A stretch of 64,000 nucleotides of DNA from Gemmatimonadota bacterium (GCA_016713435.1 JADJPD010000001.1:806001-870000), one strand, 5' to 3'; positions 17,597 through 27,044 are shown, numbered from the stretch's first letter. Made by a program: numbers and translations. Notes: a model not told the origin generated them from the sequence alone.

Positions 17597-17736
17597 AATA
17601 TGGCACCATGATCGGCCCGGAATGCCGTGGCGTCAAGAGCCTCAACCCGGAACGCCGCCACGCGCGGACCCGCGTGTCCCGCCCCGGAACGGCCCCACCC
17701 TAGCCGGCTGGCCGATCCCGGCGCACCTTGGTCCCC
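17597..17736. promoter_or_regulatory. Divergent control region with three direct repeats
   Basis: This 140-base region separates iclR-like (minus) and the oxidase (plus). It holds three direct copies of an 11-base box: CCCGGAATGCC at 17616-17626, CCCGGAACGCC at 17646-17656 and CCCGGAACGGC at 17683-17693. The first two start 30 bases apart, close to three helical turns; the third is 37 bases on. An AT-rich patch (TTTCACAATATGG) overlaps the regulator start. The boxes are candidate operators for the IclR protein. Confidence 0.5.
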
Positions 17737-18903
17737 ATGCGCACCGACTTCGAGTACATCGTGCTGGGCCTCGGCGGCCTCGGCAGTGCCGCCGCCTGCT
17801 GGCTGGCCCGGCACGCCGGCCGCGACGTGCTCGGCCTCGAGCAGTTCGAGCTGGGGCACGTCCGCGGCGAGTCGCAGGACCACAGCCGCATCATCCGCCT
17901 CTCCTACCACACGCCGGGCTACGTGCGGCTGGCGAAGCGCGCCTACGAGTCGTGGGACGTCGTCGGCCGGGAGGCGGGCGAGTCGTGCGTGCTCGTCACC
18001 GGCGGGCTGGACCTGGCCCCACGCGACAGTCGCATCCCGCTGGCCCCCTACATGGACAGCCTCCGCGCCGAGGACGTGCCGTTCGAGCACCTCGACGCCG
18101 CGGAGATCCGCTACCGCTGGCCCCAGTGGGCCATCGGCGACGACGTGCACGGCCTCTACCAGCTCCAGGGCGGCATCGCCATGGCGGCGCGCGCCAATGC
18201 GGTGCACCAGCGCCTGGCCCGCGAGCACGGCGCCACCCTGCGCGACAACGCCCCCGTGAGCGCGGTCCGCTCGATCGGCGGCGAGGTGGAGGTGGTGGCC
18301 GGTGGCACCGCCTACCGCTGCCGCAAGCTGGCCGTGGCCGCGGGACCCTGGAGCAACCAGGTCCTCGGCTACCTGGGCCAGTCGCTGCCGCTCGAGGTGA
18401 CGCAGGAGCAGGTGACCTACTTCGCCACGCCGCACCTGAAGGACTTTGCGCCGGACCGCTTCCCGGTCTGGATCTGGATGGACGATCCCTGCTACTACGG
18501 CTTCCCCGTCTTCGGCGAGCCGGCGACGAAGATTGCGCAGGACGCCGGCGGCAAGGTGGTCACCGCCGACACCCGGAGCTTCACGCCGGACCCCGCCAAC
18601 AGCGCGCGCGTCCGCGACTGGGCCACCGCCCACCTCCCGCGCGCCGTGGGCCCCGAGCTCTACACCAAGACCTGCCTCTACACCCTCACCCCCGACCGCG
18701 ACTTCGTGCTCGACACCGTCCCCGGCCACCCGGACATCGCCATGGCCATCGGGGCGGGGCACGCGTTCAAGTTCGCGTCGGTCATCGGCCGCATCCTCAG
18801 CGAGCTGTCGATCGCGGGCGCCACCCCCACCGACCTCACGCCCTTCCGCTTCGACCGCCCGGTGCTCCAGGAAGCGAACCCCGTGCGGAACTACATGCAG
18901 TGA
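17737..18903 (+). CDS. Monomeric sarcosine oxidase/N-methyltryptophan oxidase-like FAD enzyme
   Basis: A 388-residue flavoenzyme with an N-terminal FAD site (YIVLGLGGLGSAAACWLA, then VLGLEQFE), the HVRGESQDHSRIIRLSYH segment typical of monomeric sarcosine oxidases, and Cys313 in KTCLYTLTPDRDFVLD, the site of covalent 8alpha-S-cysteinyl FAD. Family enzymes oxidise secondary amino acids, giving formaldehyde and hydrogen peroxide. The ATG at 17737 is the first plausible start. The MFS gene follows with a start at or just after the stop, so amine uptake and oxidation are probably linked, under the divergent IclR regulator. Confidence 0.92.
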   Translation: MRTDFEYIVLGLGGLGSAAACWLARHAGRDVLGLEQFELGHVRGESQDHSRIIRLSYHTPGYVRLAKRAYESWDVVGREAGESCVLVTGGLDLAPRDSRIPLAPYMDSLRAEDVPFEHLDAAEIRYRWPQWAIGDDVHGLYQLQGGIAMAARANAVHQRLAREHGATLRDNAPVSAVRSIGGEVEVVAGGTAYRCRKLAVAAGPWSNQVLGYLGQSLPLEVTQEQVTYFATPHLKDFAPDRFPVWIWMDDPCYYGFPVFGEPATKIAQDAGGKVVTADTRSFTPDPANSARVRDWATAHLPRAVGPELYTKTCLYTLTPDRDFVLDTVPGHPDIAMAIGAGHAFKFASVIGRILSELSIAGATPTDLTPFRFDRPVLQEANPVRNYMQ

Positions 18904-18931
18904 GCGCCACCTGAGCGGCGTCCGCTGGCGC

Positions 18932-20203
18932 ATGATCGCGCTCGCCGGGGTGGCGAGCTTCATCGCATACCTCCTCCGCATCAACCTCTCGGTGGCGGGC
19001 GACGCGATGCGCGCAGACCTCGGCCTCTCCCGCGTGCAGCTCGGCGTGGTGCTGGGCGCGTTCGCGTGGGGCTACGGCCTGTTCCAGTTCCCCGGCGGCC
19101 TCCTCGGTGACCGGATCGGCGCCCGCCGCGCCCTCACCTGGCTCATCCTCGCCTGGGCCGTGATGAACCTGCTGCCGGCGCTGGTGCCGGGCACCGCGCT
19201 CCTGCCGCCGCTCCTGCTCACCATGCTGCTCGCCGGGGCCCGCTTCCTGATGGGCGCCGCCCAGGCGCCGCTCTTCCCCGTCATCGGCGGCACCACGATC
19301 CGCTTCTGGTTCCCGCCCGCCGCGTGGGCGCTGCCCAATGCGCTCCTCAACGCGGCCGCCGCCTTCGGCTCGGCGGCGGCGGGGCCGCTCATCGGGTGGC
19401 TGGTGGTCACGGCGGGGTGGCGGCTCTCGTTCCTGCTCACGGCGCCGGCCGCGCTGCTGTGCGCGCTCTGGTGGTGGTGGAGCTATCGCGACGGGCCCGC
19501 GCAGCATGCCGGGGTCTCGCCGGCGGAGGCCGCCTACATCGCGTCGGGGCGCGGGACCACGGGCGTGGCCCCGCCCGCCCCGGGGGCGTGGAAGGCGGTG
19601 CTGCGCCAGCGGCAGGTGCTGCTGCTCACCCTCAGTTACTTCTGCAGCAACTACCTCTTCTACTTCTTCTTCAACTGGCTGGTGATCTACCTCGTGGAGG
19701 CCCGCGGCTTCACGCTGCTCGACGGCGGCTGGTACGCGGCGGCGCCCTGGATCACCGGCGCGGTGGGCGCGCTGGCCGGCGGCTTCGTGGCGGACCGCCT
19801 GACCCGGCTGCACGGCCCCCAGGTGGGATACCGCTGGCCCGCGCTCGTGAGCCTGGCGGTGGCGGGCGGCCTCATCTTCGCCGTGGCCGGTGCGCCGACA
19901 CCGCTCGCGGCCGTGGGCCTGCTATCCCTCTGTCTCGGCTTCCAGCAGGCCACCGACCCGGTGTACTGGGCCGCCACGGCCGTGGTGGCCGGGCGGGACG
20001 CGGCCAGCGCCTGTGGCATCCTCAACACCGCCGGCAACGTGGTGGGCGCGCTGGTGGCCGTGGTGGTCCCCCTGACGGTGGAGGCCCTGGGCTGGCCGGC
20101 GGCCCTCGCCACCACCGCCGCCATCTCCCTCCTCGGTGCCCTCCTCTGGGTCCCCGTCCGCGTGGAGGCCGCGGACACCCCCGCCCCTGTGCAGCCGGCG
20201 TAG
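18932..20203 (+). CDS. Major facilitator superfamily transporter
   Basis: A 423-residue protein with about 12 hydrophobic spans. The first loop motif between spans 2 and 3 reads GGLLGDRIGARRAL, the MFS signature, and the second half repeats it as GGFVADRLTRLHG. It most resembles the anion:cation symporter group (organic acid/hexuronate type). The ATG at 18932 leaves almost no cytoplasmic N-terminus before span 1; a CTG at 18911 would add seven residues (LSGVRWR) and abut the oxidase gene. It is likely the uptake partner of the oxidase. Confidence 0.88.
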   Translation: MIALAGVASFIAYLLRINLSVAGDAMRADLGLSRVQLGVVLGAFAWGYGLFQFPGGLLGDRIGARRALTWLILAWAVMNLLPALVPGTALLPPLLLTMLLAGARFLMGAAQAPLFPVIGGTTIRFWFPPAAWALPNALLNAAAAFGSAAAGPLIGWLVVTAGWRLSFLLTAPAALLCALWWWWSYRDGPAQHAGVSPAEAAYIASGRGTTGVAPPAPGAWKAVLRQRQVLLLTLSYFCSNYLFYFFFNWLVIYLVEARGFTLLDGGWYAAAPWITGAVGALAGGFVADRLTRLHGPQVGYRWPALVSLAVAGGLIFAVAGAPTPLAAVGLLSLCLGFQQATDPVYWAATAVVAGRDAASACGILNTAGNVVGALVAVVVPLTVEALGWPAALATTAAISLLGALLWVPVRVEAADTPAPVQPA

Positions 20204-20330
20204 CCCCGCTCGTCGGAAGGAAGGGACCCCTGCGGGGTGCCCGAATTCCGGCTCTGGCAGTCCCGCCGGTTTGCCGTACAATCACAATGTCCGGCAGCTC
20301 CACGCCCCCCCCAGCCCCTCCCGGAGGCGC

Positions 20331-21884
20331 ATGGCGGAAGACGCCCGGCGCTCCAGCGACCAGCGCCTCCGCGCCGCCGTCGAGTCGAGCCCGAGCGGGC
20401 TCCTGATGATCGACATGGCGGGCCGCATCGTCCTCGTCAACCGCGAGGTGGAGCGCCTCTTCGGCTACCCGCGCGAGGAGCTCCTCGGCCAGTCGGTGGA
20501 GCTGCTGGTGCCCGAGGCCGCGCGCGGCGAGCATCCCGGCTTCCGGACCGGCTTCTATCATCATCCGCAGGTCCGCTCCATGGGCGCGGGGCGCGAGCTC
20601 TTCGGGCTCCGGAAGGACGGCACCACGGTGCCGGTGGAGATCGGGCTCACGCCGGTGGTCACGCCGGAAGGGATGTTCGTGCTGTCGTCCATCGTGGACA
20701 TCAGCGCGCGGAAGGCGGCGGAGGAGGAGCGGCGCGAGCTCGAGGAGCAGCTGCGCGAGTCGCAGAAGCTGGAGGCGCTCGGCACCCTGGCGGGCGGCAT
20801 CGCGCACGACTTCAACAACATCCTCGGCGCCATCATCGGCTACGCCGAGCTGGTGCGGAACGAGCTCCAGACCGAGGACGCCCGCGCCGACCTGGCGGAA
20901 CTGCTCCTCTTCGCGGAGCGGGGGCGGCAGCTGGTGCAGCAGATCCTGGTCTTCAGCCGGCGTGAGGTGCGCGAGCTCAAGCCGCTCTCGCTGGTGAGCC
21001 CGGTGAGCCAGACGGTGAAGCTGCTCCGCGCCACCCTCCCCGCCTCGGTCCAGATCGACGCCGCCCTCGACCAGGCGCTGCCCCGCGTGCTGGCCGACTC
21101 CACCTCGGTGCACCAGGTGCTCATGAACCTGGCCACCAACGCGGCGCATGCCATGCCCGGCGGCGGGCACCTCGACATCCGCCTCGAGCCCTTCTACGTG
21201 CGCGACAGCATCGCCCGCGCCAACCCCGACCTGCGGGAGGGCGCCTACGTCCGCCTCAGCGTGCGCGACACCGGCCGGGGCATCGACCCCGCGGTGCGGC
21301 AGCGCGTCTTCGACCCCTTCTTCACGACCAAGGGTCCCAACGAGGGGACCGGCCTGGGCCTCGCCATCGTCCACGGCATCATGACCGACCACAAGGGCGT
21401 GGTGCGCCTCGAGAGCGAGCTCGGGGTGGGCACCAAGGTGGAATGCCTCTTCCCCGCCCTCGAGCAGGACCAGGCGGAGCTGGCCAGCAGCGCGGAGCAG
21501 TCGCCGCAGGGGCGGGGCGAGCGGATCCTCTTCGTGGAGGACGAGCCCGGCGTGGCGCGCGTAGGCACCCGCCGCCTCACCACCCTCGGCTACCGCGTGG
21601 TGGGCGAGACCGACCCGCGCGCGGCCGTCGCCCGCATCGTGGAGCACGGCGAGGACTTCGACCTGCTCCTCACCGACTTCAACATGCCGCACATGGACGG
21701 GCTCACCCTGGCCCAGCAGATCCACGCCGCCCGCCCCGGCCTCCCCATCCTCCTCACCACCGGCTTCGTCGGCACCCTCGAGGAGCACGACCTGGTCCAG
21801 CGCGGCGTCATCCGCCTCATCCCGAAGCCGTGGACCATCGAGGAGATCGCCGTGAAGGTGCGCCAGGTGCTCGGCGACGCCTGA
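20331..21884 (+). CDS. Soluble PAS-domain hybrid histidine kinase with C-terminal receiver
   Basis: A 517-residue cytosolic hybrid kinase. The PAS domain (about 10-125) includes SSPSGLLMIDMAGRIVLVN, then a short coiled coil. The HisKA box GTLAGGIAHDFNNILGAI has phospho-His159. The HATPase_c domain has N-box NLATNAAHAMPGGG, RDTGRGID, the F-box DPFFTTK and TGLGLAIVHGI. The receiver (about 395-515) has phospho-acceptor Asp449 in LLLTDFNMPHMDG and a conserved Lys in IPKPW. The GGAGG box at 20322-20326 fixes the start. No transmembrane span, so it senses a cytoplasmic cue or redox/light via PAS. No separate response regulator is adjacent. Confidence 0.95.
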   Translation: MAEDARRSSDQRLRAAVESSPSGLLMIDMAGRIVLVNREVERLFGYPREELLGQSVELLVPEAARGEHPGFRTGFYHHPQVRSMGAGRELFGLRKDGTTVPVEIGLTPVVTPEGMFVLSSIVDISARKAAEEERRELEEQLRESQKLEALGTLAGGIAHDFNNILGAIIGYAELVRNELQTEDARADLAELLLFAERGRQLVQQILVFSRREVRELKPLSLVSPVSQTVKLLRATLPASVQIDAALDQALPRVLADSTSVHQVLMNLATNAAHAMPGGGHLDIRLEPFYVRDSIARANPDLREGAYVRLSVRDTGRGIDPAVRQRVFDPFFTTKGPNEGTGLGLAIVHGIMTDHKGVVRLESELGVGTKVECLFPALEQDQAELASSAEQSPQGRGERILFVEDEPGVARVGTRRLTTLGYRVVGETDPRAAVARIVEHGEDFDLLLTDFNMPHMDGLTLAQQIHAARPGLPILLTTGFVGTLEEHDLVQRGVIRLIPKPWTIEEIAVKVRQVLGDA

Positions 21885-21997
21885 GCCGGCCGGATCCCCG
21901 CGGCCCGCCTCACAAGTGGCGCGCCGCCCCGATCGGCCGTAGCATCCAGGGAGGGCCCCGAGGGGCCGTCGCCTCGCCTTCCGCCGCCGGGAACACC

Positions 21998-23975
21998 ATG
22001 CCGCACGCCATCCGCCGTCTCGCCCTCCTCCTGGCGCTCGCGCCGCTCGGCCTCCGGGCGCAGGCGCCGGTGATCACGCCCGCCGGGGATCCCTCGGTGC
22101 AGGCGGACACCATCTACCGCCTGGCCGTGAACCCCGCCGACCACCAGGGCGAGCGCTGGGTGCTGCTGCTCGACGACGGCGTCCTCCGCTACGAGGCCGA
22201 CGGCACCGGGACCCGCACCTACCGCACCATCGTGCAGGTGCTGCAGCAGGACGCCGTGGAGACCTGGGCCGAGCACGAGTTCTCCTACGCGCCGGGCCAC
22301 GAGAAGCTGACGGTCAACTGGATCCGGGTGGTCCGCCCCGACGGCACCGTCATCAGCGAGACGCCGACGCAGGTGCAGGAGTCGGACGTCCCCGCCACCA
22401 TGGGGAACCCGGTGTACGCCGACCGGAAGGTGCTCCGCTACTCCCTGGCCGGCGTGGCCCCCGGCGTCATCGTGGACTTCAGCTACACCACCGAGGAGCG
22501 GAAGCCCTTCCTGGCGGGCGACTTCCATCACTACTGGCGGATCCACACCGGTTCGTTTGTCCGCCGCTCCCGCTACATCGTGGACCTCCCCGCCAGCCTC
22601 ACGCCGCACCTGCTGGAGCGGAACCTGACCATCACCCCCGTGGTGAAGGTGGCCAACGGCCGCCGGGTCACCATGTGGGCGGCGCAGGACCTGCCCAAGC
22701 CCCGGAGCGAGGAGTTCGCCGCCGACTCCAACAACATCTGGATGACGGTGATCCTGAGCGGCGCCCGCTCCTGGGCCGACATCGGCCGCTGGTACGCGGG
22801 GCTCGCCAAGGGGCGGTACGACGTGCCGGCCGCGCTCAAGGCGCGCTACCCGGAGCTGCTCGCGGGTGCCCGGACCGCGGTGGACACGCTTGCGCGGCCT
22901 GCAGCGCTACGTGGCGCAGGACATCCGCTACGTCTCCATCTCCCTGGGCATCGGCGGGTACCAGCCGCGGCCGCCGGCGGAGGTGTTCAGCACCGGCTAC
23001 GGCGACTGCAAGGACAAGGCGACGCTCTTCGTGGCGCTTGCCTCGTCGCTGGGCTACAAGGCCTTCCCCGTGCTCCTCAACGCCGGCGGTGAGGCGGTGC
23101 GGGCCACGCCCTCCATCGAGCAGTTCGACCACGCCATCGCCGTGGTGGAGCACGGGGGCCGCCGCACCTTCACCGACCTCACCACCGACCTCACCCCCTT
23201 CGGCGAGCTGCCGCCGAGCGACCAGGGGCAGTTTGCCCTCGTGGTGCACCCCGACGGCCGCACCGAGGAAGTCACCCTGCCCGACGTGGAGCCGGCGGAC
23301 AACCTCCAGGCCATCGCGCTCACCGGCGAGCTCTCCCCCGACGGGCTGCTGAGCGGGACCTACACCGAGCGGAGCACCGGCAGCCGCCAGTACGGCCTGC
23401 GGAACCTCTTCACCGCGCCCCTCGACTCCACCCGCCGCGCCGACATGGCGCGGGGCATCGTCACCTCGCTCTACCCCGGCGCCACCGCCGACAGCTTCCA
23501 GACCTTCGACGGCCGCGACCTCACCGCCGACACCCGCGTGGCGGTGCGCCTCTCGGGCGGCCGCGCGGCGCGGCTCACCGGCGCGGGCGGCCGCACCGCC
23601 ATCCTGCAGCTCCCCTTCGGCTCCATGCGCAGCATGGCCGACGCGGCCACCGCCCTCGAGGCCCAGGGCGAGCGCACCTACCCGATCGACGCCGCGAAGA
23701 TCCTCGGGGTCTGGGCCAACACCAACACCTTCACGCTCACCCTCCCGGCCGGCTGGCAGGCGCAGCTCCCGCCGGCGGTGGAGGCGCGGAGCAAGTGGGG
23801 CACCTACATCGCGCGCTACCAGCAGGACGGCCGGGTCCTGCGCCTGGAGCGCCGCCTCGAGGGCGCGCGCGGCATCTACCCGCCGGAGGAGCTGTACGAC
23901 CTCACCAGCTGGCTCCGCGCCGTGGCCAAGGACGACACGCCGTACCTCGTCATCGAGACCGGGGCGCGGCCGTAG
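21998..23975 (+). CDS. Exported DUF3857/transglutaminase-like protein, one frameshift
   Basis: A signal peptide (to LRAQA) leads into a DUF3857 domain (about residues 50-230) and then a transglutaminase-like domain with the catalytic Cys in STGYGDCKDKATLF and His/Asp in FDHAIAV. A C-terminal DUF3858-like segment ends at 23975. Reading moves frame near 22892: the first frame runs to RTAVDTLA and the second resumes at RGLQRYVAQDIRY. Removing one T in CGCTTGCG restores VDTLRGLQRYV. Such proteins are common in Bacteroidota and Gemmatimonadota; their substrate is unknown. All key residues lie in clean frame, so sequencing error is likely. Confidence 0.85.
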
Positions 23976-24239
23976 GGCTGGGCCGGGTGTGACTCAACGC
24001 AGAGGCGCAGGGGACGCGGAGGGCCGCAGAGGAACTGCTCCTGGATGGTGGGCTCACGCATGGTGAGCCTACGGTGTTGTTGTGGGCGTGGGTTCGGGGT
24101 CGAGTTCGAACCCCACCCGTGCTGCCAGGCCACCCCCAGTTCCCCCTCAGCGCGAAGTAACTCCATTCTCCGAGCGAAGGCCCTCTGCGGCCCTCTGCGT
24201 CCTCCGCGCCTCTGCGTTGAGTCACACCCGGCCCAGCCC
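23975..24239. repeat. Interspersed inverted-arm element, copy R2
   Basis: The left arm begins on the last base of the preceding stop codon. The outermost 18 bases, GGGCTGGGCCGGGTGTGA, are repeated exactly in inverted form at the right end, and the match continues as CTCAACGCAGAGGCGC. Inside lie the hairpin GTGGGCTCAC/GTGAGCCTAC and the GTTGTTGTGGGCGTG...CCACCCGTGCTGCCAGG stretch shared with R3-R5. The middle module is in the same direction as the upstream gene. Confidence 0.9.
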
Positions 24240-24347
24240 CAACGGCGCCCCGAAACGTCCGCGCCAATTGACGCCCGCCCCGGCGCGGCAGCAGATTGAT
24301 GCCAGTCTCCCCGCAGCTCCCGTCACCTCCGCCCGAACCCACGCCCC

Positions 24348-26045
24348 ATGCCCGCGCTCGCGCTCCGGGACACGCCCTTTGACGTCGCCATCGTCGGCTC
24401 CGGAGCCGGCGGCGGGATGGCCGCGTACATGCTCACCAAGGCCGGGGCCAACGTGGTCCTGCTCGAGGCGGGCGACTCGTGGGACAACACCAAGGACTCG
24501 AAGATGCTGACCTGGGCGCACCAGTCGCCCCGGCGCGGCAGCTCCACGCGGGAGCGCCCCTTCGGCGAGTTCGACGCCTGCATCGGCGGCTGGAACGTGG
24601 ACGGGGAGCCGTACACCAGGGCGCCCGGCACCCGCTTCGACTGGTGGCGCGCCCGCATGCTCGGCGGCCGCACCAATCACTGGGGCCGCATCTCCCTCCG
24701 CTTCGGCCCCCACGACTTCAAGGGCAAGTCCCGCGACGGCCTGGGCGACGACTGGCCCATCGGCTACGAGGACGTGAAGCCGTGGTACGACGAGGTGGAC
24801 CGCCTCGTCGGCATCTTCGGCTCCGTCGAGGGACTCGAGAACCACCCCGATGGCATCTTCCTCCCGGCGCCGAAGCCGCGCTGCTGGGAGCTGATGGTGA
24901 AGCAGGCCAGCGACAAGCTCCAGATCACCTGCATCCCCTCACGCCTGTCCATCATTACCAGGCCCCACAACGGCCGCGCCGCCTGCCACTACTGCGGCCA
25001 GTGCAACCGCGGCTGCGGCGTCAACGCCAACTTCTCCTCCACCAACGTGCTGGTGTGGCCCGCCATGGAGACGGGCCGCCTGACGCTCGTCACCGGCGCC
25101 ATGGCGCGCGAGGTGACGCTCGACAGGGCCGGGAAGGCCGACGGCGTCGTCTACATCGACAAGGCCACCCGCACCGAGCGGCGCGTCAACGCGAAGGTGG
25201 TGGTCCTCGCCGCCAGCGCCTGCGAGAGCGCCCGCATCCTCCTCAACAGCAAGTCGGCGCAGTTCCCGCAGGGCCTCGCCAACTCGAGCGGCACCGTGGG
25301 CAAGTACCTCACCGACACCACCGGCACCGACGTGGCCGGCTTCATCCCGAAGCTGGTGGACCATGTGCCGCACAACGAGGACGGCGTCGGCGGCGCGCAC
25401 CTCTACATGCCCTGGTGGCTCGACAACAAGAAGCTCGACTTCCCCCGCGGCTACCACATCGAGATCTGGGGCGGCCTCGGCGCGCCGAGCTACGGCTTCA
25501 TGGGCGGCATCCAGAACTACCCCTCGGGCGGCGGCTACGGCCGGCAGCTCAAGGAGGACTACCGCCGCTACTACGGCGCCACCGTGGGCTTCTCCGGCCG
25601 CGGCGAGCAGATCCCCAACGCCGACTGCTACTGCGAGATCGACCCCGACGTGGTGGACCAGTACGGCATCCCCGTGCTCCGCTTCCACTGGAAGTGGTCG
25701 GACCACGAGCTGAACCAGGTGAAGCACATGCAGGAGACCTTCCGCCGGCTCATCGCCGAGATGGGCGGCGAGGTCTGGAGCCCCATGCCCACCAAGGAGC
25801 AGGGCTACGGCATCGCCAACGGCGGCGCCATCATCCACGAGCTGGGCTGCGTCCGCATGGGCGCGGACCGGAACAGCTCGGTGCTCAACGGCAACTGCCA
25901 GGCGTGGGACGTGAAGAACCTCTTCGTGGCCGACGGCGGGCCGTTCGTGTCGCAGGCCGACAAGAACCCCACCTGGACCATCCTGGCCCTCTCCATGCGC
26001 ACCTCCGACTTCATCGCCCAGGCGATGAAGCGCGGCGAGCTCTGA
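24348..26045 (+). CDS. GMC-family FAD oxidoreductase, large subunit of a gluconate/glucoside dehydrogenase type
   Basis: A 565-residue GMC-type flavoprotein. It has the FAD site VAIVGSGAGGGMAAYMLTKA, MLGGRTNHWGR, a Cys-rich segment CHYCGQCNRGCG (about 214-225), VVLAASACESARILLNS and the C-terminal NLFVADGGPFV...NPTWTILALSMRTSDFI. It is followed 8 bases later by a gluconate 2-dehydrogenase subunit 3-like protein, the usual partner in membrane-linked FAD dehydrogenases of sugars and polyols, including glucoside 3-dehydrogenases. No signal peptide is seen, so it may be exported by riding with the Tat-type small subunit. Substrate is inferred from pairing. Confidence 0.92.
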   Translation: MPALALRDTPFDVAIVGSGAGGGMAAYMLTKAGANVVLLEAGDSWDNTKDSKMLTWAHQSPRRGSSTRERPFGEFDACIGGWNVDGEPYTRAPGTRFDWWRARMLGGRTNHWGRISLRFGPHDFKGKSRDGLGDDWPIGYEDVKPWYDEVDRLVGIFGSVEGLENHPDGIFLPAPKPRCWELMVKQASDKLQITCIPSRLSIITRPHNGRAACHYCGQCNRGCGVNANFSSTNVLVWPAMETGRLTLVTGAMAREVTLDRAGKADGVVYIDKATRTERRVNAKVVVLAASACESARILLNSKSAQFPQGLANSSGTVGKYLTDTTGTDVAGFIPKLVDHVPHNEDGVGGAHLYMPWWLDNKKLDFPRGYHIEIWGGLGAPSYGFMGGIQNYPSGGGYGRQLKEDYRRYYGATVGFSGRGEQIPNADCYCEIDPDVVDQYGIPVLRFHWKWSDHELNQVKHMQETFRRLIAEMGGEVWSPMPTKEQGYGIANGGAIIHELGCVRMGADRNSSVLNGNCQAWDVKNLFVADGGPFVSQADKNPTWTILALSMRTSDFIAQAMKRGEL

Positions 26046-26053
26046 GGCATCCC

Positions 26054-26647
26054 ATGACCGACATCTCGAGGCGCGACGCGCTGCAGGCCCTGGCCGGGAT
26101 CCCGCTCCTGGCCGCCGGCTTCTCCCCCGCGGAGGTGAAGCGCGCCGCCGTGGCGGCCAGGGCCGCCGTGGCGCAGGACGGCTTCACCCCCGCCTTCTTC
26201 ACCGCCGACGAGTACCGCACCGTCCGCATCCTGAGCGAGCTCGTCATCCCGCGCGACGGCCGCTCCGGCGGCGCGCTCGACGCCGGCGTGCCCGAGTTCA
26301 TGGACTTCATCCTGAACGAGAACCCGGGGATGCAGGTCCACTTCCGCGGCGGCCTCGCCTGGCTCGACACCGAGGCCCGCGAGCGCTTCGGCGCCACCTT
26401 CGCCGACATCGCCGACGCGCGCCGCCGCGCGATCCTCGACGACATCGCCTGGCCCAAGAAGGCCAAGCCGGAGCACTCGCAGGGCGTCGCCTTCTTCAAC
26501 CGCTTCCGCGACCTCACCGCCAGCGGCTTCTTCTCGAGCGAGCTCGGCGTGCAGGATCTTCAGTACCAAGGGAACACCTTTGTGATGGAATGGCAGGGTT
26601 GCCCGCCGGAAGCCCTCGCCAAGCTCGGCGTCTCCTACCCGAGCTGA
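26054..26647 (+). CDS. Gluconate 2-dehydrogenase subunit 3-family protein
   Basis: A 197-residue small subunit with a Tat-like leader (SRRDALQALAGIPLLAAG). The body matches the Gluconate_2-dh3 family: FFTADEYRTVRILSELVIPRD near residue 50, PEFMDFIL, and FFNRFRDLTASGFFSSELG. It is thought to assist export or assembly of the GMC large subunit encoded 8 bases upstream, since that protein has no leader of its own. A cytochrome c subunit, often third in such clusters, is not present here. Confidence 0.92.
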   Translation: MTDISRRDALQALAGIPLLAAGFSPAEVKRAAVAARAAVAQDGFTPAFFTADEYRTVRILSELVIPRDGRSGGALDAGVPEFMDFILNENPGMQVHFRGGLAWLDTEARERFGATFADIADARRRAILDDIAWPKKAKPEHSQGVAFFNRFRDLTASGFFSSELGVQDLQYQGNTFVMEWQGCPPEALAKLGVSYPS

Positions 26648-26657
26648 GCTCCCGTAG

Positions 26658-26752
26658 TGCCGGAGCGCCGCTCCGGCAACTTGGTCGAGCCCCACGGCAG
26701 CAGGGCGTTGCAGTGATGGAACGGGGCGCCACTGACACCAGCGGCGCCCCGT
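26658..26752. terminator. Two hairpins after the GMC/subunit-3 operon
   Basis: At 26658-26678 TGCCGGAGC pairs with GCTCCGGCA; this is one copy of a palindrome family also present at 44488, 44524, 49888 and 49930. At 26721-26752 ACGGGGCGCC pairs with GGCGCCCCGT around a short loop. They fill the gap before the next small gene and probably close the upstream transcript. Confidence 0.6.
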
Positions 26753-26790
26753 TGCCGTAGGGGCCCGCGTCCCTTTCCGAGACATCCGCC

Positions 26791-26994
26791 ATGCTGAAGC
26801 CGGTGATGGGGTTGGCCGCGACGGGCATCGTCGCCCTGGTGCTGTTCAAGCTGTTCACGCTGTTCATCTTGCCGCTCATCGTGGTGGCGGTGGGCATCAC
26901 TTTCGTGGTGCTCAAGTGGGGGTTCATCCTCCTCATGATCTGGTTCGCCATCTGGCTCTTCAAGAAGATGACGCGGTCGGCCGAGACGGCCTGA
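26791..26994 (+). CDS. Small two-span membrane protein, function unknown
   Basis: A 67-residue highly hydrophobic protein with two predicted membrane spans (about residues 6-38 and 42-58) and a basic tail (FKKMTRSAETA). No family is recognised. Its own ATG, position between two hairpin terminators and intact frame support a real monocistronic gene. Its base composition is somewhat less GC-rich than its neighbours, as expected for hydrophobic codons. Confidence 0.65.
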   Translation: MLKPVMGLAATGIVALVLFKLFTLFILPLIVVAVGITFVVLKWGFILLMIWFAIWLFKKMTRSAETA

Positions 26995-27012
26995 GCCGGC
27001 TCTTCGCGCCGT

Positions 27013-27044
27013 GAAGCCCCCGGGCAGGTGTGCCCGGGGGCTTC
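27013..27044 (+). terminator. Strong hairpin terminator after the small membrane gene
   Basis: GAAGCCCCCGGGCA pairs with TGCCCGGGGGCTTC around a GGTG loop, a 14-bp perfect stem starting 18 bases after the stop and followed by GTGTT. Confidence 0.8.

Noticed and set aside
24085..24125. A tRNA T-arm-like stretch in R2 (GGGGTCGAGTTCGAACCCC)
   Set aside because: No acceptor stem, D arm or anticodon arm surrounds it, and other copies replace the loop bases while keeping only the stem.
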